Program-made: the position numbers and the translations under genes | The notes under the pieces: generated by a model | Database searches by the model: none | The model's input: only the letters and a program-made list of their open reading frames with translations | What the model was told of the DNA's origin: nothing | Origin: Eisenbergiella intestinigallinarum | GTDB lineage: Bacteria; Bacillota; Clostridia; Lachnospirales; Lachnospiraceae | Direction of reading: 5' to 3' | Assembly: GCA_019120115.1 (NCBI GenBank) | Contig: DWVS01000319.1 | Location: 1 to 14,227 of the forward strand | Length of the DNA stretch: 14,227 bases | Part shown: positions 1-5,525 of the stretch, in pieces | Position numbering within the stretch: the stretch's first letter is position 1 | How the letters are laid out: every line of letters begins with the position of its first letter

Positions 1-483
1 TTTCTCCCGGATATATGTCATTCTTTTCATTCGCATGCATTTTTCTGACAGCATTCCGAACATATGACGGATCATCCATCCTTCCATCATGTTCCCAGTA
101 TATTTCCTGCCTTGTTCTTCTCGATAAAAAGGTAAAATCCGGATGAACAGTCCCAAACCCTCTCAGCGGTAACGGACACTCATATTTATGACGTAATCTT
201 TTGTGATCCTCCTTATTTGCAACAACCTTTTTTCAGCCAGTTTCAGTATCTTTTCATCATAAGTTTTCTGGGCAAGTTTTTGAATCAGCTCCTTATTGGT
301 CTGAGGAATATAGTCCCCATTTTTCCTTTCCCCAGGTATACAATGATAATATTGAACCCATTTTCTGCTGTTGGACAGACGCAGTGTTCCTCCTGGAACA
401 TTTTTTAACTGTTCTCTGGTCCTCTGAAGGATCCTCTCCAATCTGTTCTCTTCCTGTAATAGCATTTCTCTGAGACCTTCCAT
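1..483 (-). pseudogene. Broken conserved Firmicute hypothetical gene (PD-(D/E)XK-like C-terminal part), internal deletion plus frameshift; runs off the left edge
   Basis: The intact-looking start is the ATG at 483-481, preceded by an AAGGA ribosome binding site. The first frame runs to a stop at 165-163 and gives 106 residues: an N-terminal charged helix, probably coiled coil (about residues 1-27), then a segment with GTLRLSNSRKWVQYYH and YIPQTNKELIQKLAQKTYDEK. This resembles the N-terminus of a conserved Firmicute family as I remember it. From about 215-185 the coding similarity moves to another minus-strand frame, which reads HKYECPLPLRGFGTVHPDF, then EIYWEHDGRMDDPSY, and continues open to base 1. 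In intact relatives a long middle segment, which I recall as roughly 70 residues, separates these two parts; here they are almost abutted and out of frame. The VHPDF and EIYWEH motifs suggest a nuclease-like PD-(D/E)XK fold (inference). The region is AT-rich compared with the genes to the right. The function of the family is not known to me. Confidence 0.72.
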
Positions 484-521
484 ATTGTTTTCCTTCTTTC
501 TTTTAATATATCGTGGTACTC

Positions 522-779
522 TGCGGATAAAAATTGATGATATGGCTTTAGAACCGTATTCATTTTTTAACTTGTACGGTTATAGACTTCTTTTTTCAGA
601 AAAGATCTGTATTTTTTTCAGTGTTATACGGTTAAAATGAAATTTTAGTGATTTGAAACCGTATTTTCTTCGCACTTTATACGGTTCTATATCTGCTTAT
701 GAAGAGCCGATCCGTATTTAACTTCTAATTCATACGGTTTAGAATTGATGATCTGACTATGGAACCGTATATAGCGGTT
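522..779. repeat. Array of alternating inverted half-sites (AACCGTATT ... TACGGTT), period 52-53 bp
   Basis: Left half-sites (AACCGTATT or close variants) start at 552, 605, 657, 710 and 763, so the steps are 53, 52, 53 and 53 bp. Each of the first four is followed by an exact right half-site TACGGTT at 575-581, 627-633, 680-686 and 733-739, giving units 29-30 bp long separated by exactly 23 bp. The fifth unit is compact: AACCGTATATAGCGGTT at 763-779. A degenerate right half (TGCGGAT) at 522-528 sits one period before the first complete unit. Bases inside the units and between them are mostly not conserved. This intergenic stretch between the rpsI terminator and the broken gene has no credible ORF. 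The period is close to five DNA helical turns. As RNA each unit could form a 7-8 bp hairpin. The pattern fits an array of protein binding sites or a plasmid/ICE-type iteron or partition site, but the class is not identified. Confidence 0.85.
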
Positions 780-818
780 CTATAATAATAAGGACTGGAA
801 TTGTTTCAGATTTGTTTG

Positions 819-847
819 AAAAAACCCGGAAGCCGAAGCTTCCGGGG
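819..847 (-). terminator. Rho-independent terminator of the rplM-rpsI operon
   Basis: On the minus strand a 9-bp GC-rich stem (CCCGGAAGC pairing with GCTTCCGGG) closes a TTCG tetraloop and is followed directly by six T residues (plus-strand A819-A824). It lies about 50 bases after the rpsI stop codon and separates the ribosomal operon from the AT-rich accessory patch. Confidence 0.93.
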
Positions 848-898
848 CACAAATTCTTTTTGTCTGCCTGCAGGCAACCAACTCCCAAAGAGCTGAAA

Positions 899-1294
899 TT
901 ATCTCTTGGAGAACTGAGGCGCACGACGAGCTGCTTTGAGTCCGTATTTCTTTCTTTCTTTCATACGAGGGTCACGGGTCAGGAAGCCTGCCTTCTTCAG
1001 CACAGGTCTGAACTCCGGATCAGCCTCGAGCAGAGCTCTTGCGATGCCGTGTCTGATGGCGCCTGCCTGTCCGGTGTAGCCGCCGCCCTTCACGTTAACC
1101 AGGATATCGAACTTTCCGTCCGTATCGGTAGCTACCAGAGGCTGACGAACGATCACCTTCAGGGTCTCAAGTCCGAAATACTCGTCGATGGATCTCTTAT
1201 TTACGGTAATGGTTCCGTTTCCGGGTGCCAGATATACTCTTGCGATAGATTTTTTTCTTCTTCCGGTTCCATAATATCTTGCTGCGTTAGCCAT
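899..1294 (-). CDS. rpsI: Small ribosomal subunit protein uS9 (S9)
   Basis: The product has 131 residues, the normal bacterial S9 length. It is a structural protein of the 30S head whose C-terminal tail reaches towards the P-site tRNA. Recognisable segments are YYGTGRRKKSIARVYL near the N-terminus, the GGGYTGQAGAIRHGIARAL block in the middle, and the basic tail ending RRAPQFSKR, which is the family signature. The ATG at 1294 follows a strong AAGGAGG. It is the second gene of the rplM-rpsI pair, 32 bases after rplM, and is presumably cotranscribed with it. Nothing is truncated or unusual. Confidence 0.98.
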   Translation of the reverse strand: MANAARYYGTGRRKKSIARVYLAPGNGTITVNKRSIDEYFGLETLKVIVRQPLVATDTDGKFDILVNVKGGGYTGQAGAIRHGIARALLEADPEFRPVLKKAGFLTRDPRMKERKKYGLKAARRAPQFSKR

Positions 1295-1326
1295 TTTCTA
1301 ATTTCCTCCTTATTAGAATCCCTGGA

Positions 1327-1755
1327 TTAAAATGTCAGCACTTCGGGCTTCTGGGCCTGATGCTTATGCTCGCTTCCCGCATATACATGAAGCTTGGTGT
1401 ACATCTGTCTTCCAAGGGGTCCCTTCGGAAGCATGCCCTTTACTGCAAGCTCGATCACCTGCTCAGGCTTCTTCGCCATCTTCTCCTTCAGGGTAACTTC
1501 CTTCATGCCGCCCACATAGGCAGAATGATGATGATAAACCTTCTGATCCATCTTCTTACCGGTAACCTTCACCTTCTCGGCGTTGATTACGATCACATAA
1601 TCCCCGGTATCTACATGAGGAGTGAACTCCGGTTTGTTCTTTCCCCTGAGCACCTTGGCAACCTCAGATGCCAGGCGGCCGAGGGTCTGGCCTTCCGCAT
1701 CCACAACATACCATTTTCTATCAATCTTAGCCGGATTAGCCATAAATGTTTTCAT
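1327..1755 (-). CDS. rplM: Large ribosomal subunit protein uL13 (L13)
   Basis: The product has 142 residues starting MKTFMANPAKIDRKWYVVDA, the normal length for L13, an early-assembly protein of the 50S subunit that binds 23S rRNA. Typical segments are GRLASEVAKVLRGKNKPEFTPH, the GDYVIVINAEKVKVTGKK strand and the C-terminal VYAGSEHKHQAQKPEVL. The frame is open for 12 more codons upstream, but the ATG at 1755 is chosen because GGAGG lies seven bases before it and because it gives the family length and N-terminus. It heads the rplM-rpsI unit behind a consensus promoter and a structured leader, so expression is probably also controlled at the leader. Confidence 0.98.
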   Translation of the reverse strand: MKTFMANPAKIDRKWYVVDAEGQTLGRLASEVAKVLRGKNKPEFTPHVDTGDYVIVINAEKVKVTGKKMDQKVYHHHSAYVGGMKEVTLKEKMAKKPEQVIELAVKGMLPKGPLGRQMYTKLHVYAGSEHKHQAQKPEVLTF

Positions 1756-1889
1756 TGCGTACCTCCATCGAATTGAACGTTTCTGAAACACTGTTTCTTT
1801 TACGAAAGCCCTGGGAAGTGAGCCTCCGCCTGATTATGTCAAAATGCCTTTCCGGGGCTTTGGTAAGGCATTTACCAACATTGTCGCAC
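1756..1889 (-). promoter_or_regulatory. Structured 5' leader of rplM, candidate ribosomal-protein leader RNA
   Basis: The predicted transcript starts near 1889, leaving about 130 untranslated bases before rplM. Three perfect pairings are possible on the minus strand. Helix A is TTGGTAA with TTACCAA (1860-1866 with 1872-1878, 5-nt loop). Helix B is AAATGCCTT with AAGGCATTT (1865-1873 with 1842-1850, 14-nt loop). Helix C is AAAGCCC in the loop of B (1855-1861) with GGGCTTT downstream (1805-1811). A and B use the same bases and cannot coexist; B plus C form an H-type pseudoknot. Autoregulatory L13 leaders are known in Firmicutes. Whether this leader belongs to that family is inference, because no covariance model could be run. 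Confidence 0.6.
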
Positions 1890-1895
1890 TGAATT

Positions 1896-1924
1896 ATTAT
1901 AGGCTGTGCACCTGCATGTGTCAA
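1896..1924 (-). promoter_or_regulatory. Consensus sigma-A promoter for rplM-rpsI
   Basis: On the minus strand a perfect TTGACA (1924-1919) and a perfect TATAAT (1901-1896) are separated by exactly 17 bases. It lies in the gap between the truA stop and rplM, so the ribosomal pair has its own strong promoter. No terminator is visible after truA, so readthrough from the ecf-truA genes is also possible. Confidence 0.93.
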
Positions 1925-1965
1925 CCATTTTTTTCATCATTTTCCGCATTTTTTAAGACTTTCCG

Positions 1966-2748
1966 TTACACGTCACACCCTGGCCACGCACCTGCTGCGC
2001 ACTCTTTCAGAACCGGGAATTCATAGGACACCAGGATCAGCCCCCTGGCCGGAGCGGTGGGACCTGCCGCGCGCCGGTCCTTTGCTTCGAGAATGTCCCG
2101 GACCGTTTCCGGCGGATATTTTCCCCGGCCGACCTCCATCAGGGTTCCGGCGATGATGCGCACCATATTATAGAGAAAACCGTTTCCCTGAATCCGGATG
2201 GTCAGCTTCGTGCCTTCCCGCCGTACGCTGCATTCATAGATGGTGCGCACCGTGCTCTCCACCTGTGCGCCCGCGCTGCAGAAGCTCTGAAAATCGTGTT
2301 CTCCCGCCAGGTATTGTGCCGCGCGCTGCATTCGACTCTCATCCAGAGGCACATAACAGAAATGGCTGTAAAGGCGCTCCAGCGGATTGGGAAATGCTTC
2401 ATTCAGGATGTGATACTCATAGGTTTTAACGCTGTCCGTCTTCCTCGGATGAAAATCGGAAGGAACCTCTCTGGAGGCACGGATGCGGATATCCTCCGGC
2501 AGCCGCTGATTCAGGGCGTAGGTGAACTTGTCCGCTCCCATGCGCGCCTGCGTATCAAAAACGGCAACATTTCCCAGGGCATGAACGCCTGCGTCCGTCC
2601 GGCTCGCACCGATCACCCGCACCGGCTCCTTGGTCAGATCCGTAAGGCACTGATCCAGGATATCCTCGATGCTGTTTTTGTCCGGCTGTCTCTGCCAGCC
2701 ATGGTAGCCGGTGCCGTCATAGGCCACCGTCAGCATGATCCGTCTCAT
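1966..2748 (-). CDS. truA: tRNA pseudouridine(38-40) synthase TruA
   Basis: The product has 260 residues, the usual size. It converts uridines 38-40 in the anticodon stem-loop of many tRNAs to pseudouridine, in the cytoplasm. The N-terminus MLTVAYDGTGYHGWQRQP is typical, and the catalytic aspartate is D52 in the GASRTDAGVHALGN motif. The family segments GEHDFQSFCSAG, TIRIQGNGFLYNMVRIIAGTL and GPTAPARGLILVSYEF follow in the expected order. The frame is open 18 codons further upstream, but the start at 2748 matches the family N-terminus and has AAAGGA at a suitable distance; the longer version would also overlap the end of ecfT. It begins 22 bases after the ecfT stop, matching the conserved Firmicute order ecfT-truA-rplM-rpsI. 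Confidence 0.97.
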   Translation of the reverse strand: MRRIMLTVAYDGTGYHGWQRQPDKNSIEDILDQCLTDLTKEPVRVIGASRTDAGVHALGNVAVFDTQARMGADKFTYALNQRLPEDIRIRASREVPSDFHPRKTDSVKTYEYHILNEAFPNPLERLYSHFCYVPLDESRMQRAAQYLAGEHDFQSFCSAGAQVESTVRTIYECSVRREGTKLTIRIQGNGFLYNMVRIIAGTLMEVGRGKYPPETVRDILEAKDRRAAGPTAPARGLILVSYEFPVLKECAAGAWPGCDV

Positions 2749-2770
2749 GAAAACAATCCTTTCTGCAGCG

Positions 2771-3574
2771 TTAAAACAGAATCCGTCCTGCCACAACCGC
2801 AAGGACCAGATAAAGAAACAGGATGAAAAATGCGAGGTGATCCCGCCTTTTGTAGATCAGAGGCTTCATCTTCGTTCTTCCGTCGCCTCCCCTGTAGCAG
2901 CGCGCTTCCATCGCCATCGCCAGATCGCTGGCCCGGCGGAACGCCGATATGAACAGAGGAACCAGCAGCGGAACCAGGCTTTTCGCCTTCTGAATCAGGT
3001 TTCCGCTGTCAAAATCCGCTCCCCGCGCCATCTGCGCCTTCATGATCTTGTCCGTCTCTTCCAGCAGAATCGGAATAAACCGCAGAGCGATTGACATCAT
3101 CATGGCAATCTCATGCACCGGCACGCGCAGCCTGCGGAGCGGCTTCATCAGGCTTTCCATTCCGTCCGTCAGATTGTTCGGCGTGGTGGTGAGCGTCATG
3201 ACCGAAGAACCGATGATCAGAAAGGAAAGGCGGATCGCCATTTTCACCGCCGTTTCCAGTCCCTCCCAGGTGATGGTCAGACGCCAGATGGACACGAGGG
3301 GACGGCCCGGCGTGAGAAAGAGGTTGAAAATCACAGTAAAGATAAGAAGAAACAGAATCGCCTTCATGCCTTTTACCATGAATTTGAAGGGCACATGGGA
3401 CAGCTTTATGGCGCAGACCAGAAAAAGCCCGGCGATCAGGTAGCCCGGAAAGCTGTCCACCAGGAAAAGAGAAATGATGAATACAATGGTGGCGATCAGC
3501 TTTACCCTGGGGTCCAGCCTGTGGATCACCGATTCCGTCTGATAATATTGTCCTAAGGTAATGTCTCTCAGCAT
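2771..3574 (-). CDS. ecfT: Energy-coupling factor transporter transmembrane protein EcfT
   Basis: The 267-residue integral membrane protein couples the EcfA1/EcfA2 ATPases to interchangeable substrate-binding S components that import vitamins and similar micronutrients (group II ECF transporters). It shows hydrophobic segments at about residues 26-58, 70-88, 112-130, 155-172, 196-212 and 247-266. It carries the two Ala-Arg coupling motifs that contact the ATPases: ARG at 183-185 (QMARGADFDSG) and ARC at 224-226 (AMEARCYRGG). The ATG at 3574 lies inside the end of ecfA2, a 7-base overlap (ATGCTGA) that suggests translational coupling, and AAAGGA precedes it. No S-component gene is in the window. 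Confidence 0.96.
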   Translation of the reverse strand: MLRDITLGQYYQTESVIHRLDPRVKLIATIVFIISLFLVDSFPGYLIAGLFLVCAIKLSHVPFKFMVKGMKAILFLLIFTVIFNLFLTPGRPLVSIWRLTITWEGLETAVKMAIRLSFLIIGSSVMTLTTTPNNLTDGMESLMKPLRRLRVPVHEIAMMMSIALRFIPILLEETDKIMKAQMARGADFDSGNLIQKAKSLVPLLVPLFISAFRRASDLAMAMEARCYRGGDGRTKMKPLIYKRRDHLAFFILFLYLVLAVVAGRILF

Positions 3575-4497
3575 CTGTCCGTTTCCTTTTCTGTCCCGAT
3601 ATTTCCGGCACTTTGATCTTCCGTTCCGCTATTTCCGGCGCTGCGGTCTTCGACTCCGAACGCCTCACAAATCGCGTCCACAGCCTCTGTAAGGGTGGTC
3701 GCATCCGCATTTGGCACCAGTCCCGCTTCCTTCAGGGTATGCATGATGTAGGTGACCTGCGGAGCGGCAAGTCCCACCGCCTCCAGTTCCTTCACGTGGC
3801 GGAACACCTCGCGCGGCTTTCCGTCCAGCATAACGCTTCCATGGTTCATCACGATGATGCGGCTCACATAGTTCGCCACATCCTCCATGCTGTGGGAAAC
3901 CAGGACTACGGTCATTCCTGTCTTTTCCCGCAGCGCGGCGATCTCTCCCAGAATCTCATCCCGCCCTCTCGGATCCAGCCCGGCGGTGGGCTCGTCCAGA
4001 ACCAGCACATCCGGGTTCATGGCGAGCACACCGGCGATGGCCACCCTTCTTTTCTGTCCGCCGGACAGGTCAAAGGGAGACTGATTATAATATTCCTCTC
4101 CGATTCCCACCAGTTCCAGCGCCCGCCTCGCCCGCTCTTCCACCTCTTCTTTAGGAAGACCCAGGTTTTTGGGGCCGAAACAGACGTCCGAAAATACGTC
4201 GATTTCAAAAAGCTGATATTCGGGATACTGAAAAACAAGACCGACTCTGCTACGCAGCTCCTTCAGATTGTATCCCTTTTCGTAGATATTCGTTCCGTTA
4301 TAATAAATCTTTCCGTCCGTCGCCTTCAGAAGGCCGTTCAGATGCTGCACCAGCGTTGATTTTCCGGAGCCAGTATGCCCGATGAGACCGACGAATTCTC
4401 CGTCCTCAATCGTCAGGCAGACATCCTTCAGAGCGGCCACGCTCAGCTCCGTGTCCGCACCGTATACATAATTTACATGCTCCAGCCTGATTGACAT
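3568..4497 (-). CDS. ecfA2: Energy-coupling factor transporter ATP-binding protein EcfA2
   Basis: This 309-residue ABC ATPase is the second ATPase of the ECF module. Visible motifs are Walker A GHTGSGKST (40-48), the Q-loop glutamine Q90 in LVFQYPEYQLF, signature LSGGQ (144-148), Walker B VLVLDEP with E169, and the switch histidine H202 in VLVSHS. The start at 4497 overlaps the ecfA1 end by 25 bases and has AAGGAGG inside ecfA1. The ABC core and C-terminal helical part end near residue 282; beyond that the protein carries a low-complexity tail of two 10-residue repeats, EDRSAGNSGT and EDQSAGNIGT. I would not expect this tail in the family, and it is encoded by a 30-bp tandem duplication. ATPase function should be intact. 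Confidence 0.95.
   Translation of the reverse strand: MSIRLEHVNYVYGADTELSVAALKDVCLTIEDGEFVGLIGHTGSGKSTLVQHLNGLLKATDGKIYYNGTNIYEKGYNLKELRSRVGLVFQYPEYQLFEIDVFSDVCFGPKNLGLPKEEVEERARRALELVGIGEEYYNQSPFDLSGGQKRRVAIAGVLAMNPDVLVLDEPTAGLDPRGRDEILGEIAALREKTGMTVVLVSHSMEDVANYVSRIIVMNHGSVMLDGKPREVFRHVKELEAVGLAAPQVTYIMHTLKEAGLVPNADATTLTEAVDAICEAFGVEDRSAGNSGTEDQSAGNIGTEKETDRC
3594..3653. repeat. Two-copy 30-bp tandem repeat in the 3' end of ecfA2
   Basis: Bases 3594-3623 and 3624-3653 are adjacent in-frame copies matching at about 22 of 30 positions, with the core TATTTCCGGC identical in both. They encode the repeated Ser/Gly/Asn-rich decapeptide at the C-terminus of EcfA2, just upstream of the ecfT ribosome binding site. 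Confidence 0.8.
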
Positions 4498-5339
4498 TTC
4501 TGCAGCTCCTCCTTCAGCTCCTGTGTGGTGAGTATCCCGTCCGGCAGCGGAAAGCCTCTCTGCTTCAGCTCCCAGGCAAGCAGAGTAACCTGCGGCACAT
4601 CAAGCCTCAGCTCCTTCAGATGTTCCACCTGAGAGAAAACTTCCCGGGGCGTGCCGGAAAGCACCACCTTTCCTTCATCCATCACGAAAACTCTGTCCGC
4701 ATGGATCACCTCTTCCATATAGTGGGTGATCAGAATGACGGTCACGTTCTCCACCTGATTCAGCGCGCGCGCCGCCCGGATCACCTCTTTCCGGCCGCTG
4801 GGATCCAGCATGGCCGTCGGCTCATCCAGCACGATGCATTTGGGATGCATGGCGAGCACGCCGGCGATGGAAACCCGCTGCTTCTGACCGCCGGACAGCT
4901 TGTTGGGAGAAAATTTGCGGTATTCATACATGCCCACCGCTTTCAGGCTTTCCTCCACCCGCTCCCAGATTTCTTTTGTGGGAACGCCCATATTTTCCGG
5001 GCCGAAGCCCACGTCCTCTTCCACCACCTGGCCGATGATCTGATTGTCCGGATTCTGGAATACCATTCCCGCGGTCTGCCGGATATTCCAGACGTTTTTC
5101 TCTTCCTTCGTGTCCATTCCGTCCACCCAGATGGTTCCCTGCGTCGGACAGAGAAGCGCATTGATATGCTTTGCCAGCGTGCTCTTCCCGGAACCGTTAT
5201 GGCCAAGGATGGCGATGAATTCTCCCTGCTCCACCTGCAGGCTCACGCCGTCCACCGCCCGGACGGATCCTGTCTCATTTCCTTCCTCATCGTGCCTCAC
5301 ATAATCATAGGAAAGCTCAGATGCTTCTATTATCTTCAT
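4473..5339 (-). CDS. ecfA1: Energy-coupling factor transporter ATP-binding protein EcfA1
   Basis: The 288-residue ABC ATPase is the first ATPase of the ECF vitamin-uptake module and works as a heterodimer with EcfA2 at the inner face of the membrane. Motifs: Walker A GHNGSGKST (46-54), Q95 in MVFQNPDNQIIG, signature LSGGQ (148-152), Walker B CIVLDEP with E173, and H206 in LITHYMEE. The pattern VFQNPDNQI with DEPTAMLDP is typical of EcfA1 rather than EcfA2. The start at 5339 gives the family N-terminus MKIIEASELSYDY; its ribosome binding site is weak (AGGG). It is the first gene of the leftward ecfA1-ecfA2-ecfT-truA unit and is divergent from the MATE gene, whereas in many Firmicutes rplQ precedes it. 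Confidence 0.95.
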   Translation of the reverse strand: MKIIEASELSYDYVRHDEEGNETGSVRAVDGVSLQVEQGEFIAILGHNGSGKSTLAKHINALLCPTQGTIWVDGMDTKEEKNVWNIRQTAGMVFQNPDNQIIGQVVEEDVGFGPENMGVPTKEIWERVEESLKAVGMYEYRKFSPNKLSGGQKQRVSIAGVLAMHPKCIVLDEPTAMLDPSGRKEVIRAARALNQVENVTVILITHYMEEVIHADRVFVMDEGKVVLSGTPREVFSQVEHLKELRLDVPQVTLLAWELKQRGFPLPDGILTTQELKEELQKCQSGWSM

Positions 5340-5391
5340 TCGATTTGTTACCCTGTTTCACTTTTTGGTTTACAATCACTGTTACTTCCCT

Positions 5392-5420
5392 ATTGTACTG
5401 GAAATCTGATGGAAATACAA
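5392..5420 (-). promoter_or_regulatory. Predicted promoter of the ecfA1-ecfA2-ecfT-truA unit
   Basis: On the minus strand TTGTAT (5420-5415) and TACAAT (5397-5392) are separated by 17 bases, about 50 bases upstream of the ecfA1 start. Matches to the sigma-A consensus are 4 of 6 and 5 of 6. Confidence 0.6.
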
Positions 5421-5432
5421 GAAAAATACCTG

Positions 5433-5461
5433 TTGATTTTCTGCCTGTACAGGAGTACCAT
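5433..5461 (+). promoter_or_regulatory. Possible weak promoter or operator for the MATE gene
   Basis: TTGATT (5433-5438) and TACCAT (5456-5461) are 17 bases apart. A perfect 10-bp palindrome, CCTGTACAGG (5444-5453), lies in the spacer and could be a regulator site. The -10 match is poor (4 of 6), so this is a tentative call. It is about 65 bases upstream of the start codon, back to back with the ecf promoter. Confidence 0.3.
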
Positions 5462-5525
5462 TATCTGGCTCTCTGCGATAAAAGAAACGCATATACCATA
5501 TACATGGAAAGGAACAGCAAACATC

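Noticed and set aside
552..779. CRISPR array with 30-bp repeats and 23-bp spacers
   Set aside because: Only the 7-9 base ends of the units are conserved and the interiors differ completely, the spacers are shorter than usual, two spacer-like gaps resemble each other, and no cas genes are present.
865..876. Perfect 12-bp palindrome TGCCTGCAGGCA between rpsI and its terminator
   Set aside because: It is short, has no loop and no T tract, and is adjacent to a clear terminator; no function is indicated.
4491..5525. A very long rightward reading frame joining 1 kb upstream of the MATE gene to it
   Set aside because: The first 345 codons are the antisense of ecfA1, whose ABC motifs are unmistakable; the MATE protein starts at 5526 with a family-typical N-terminus.
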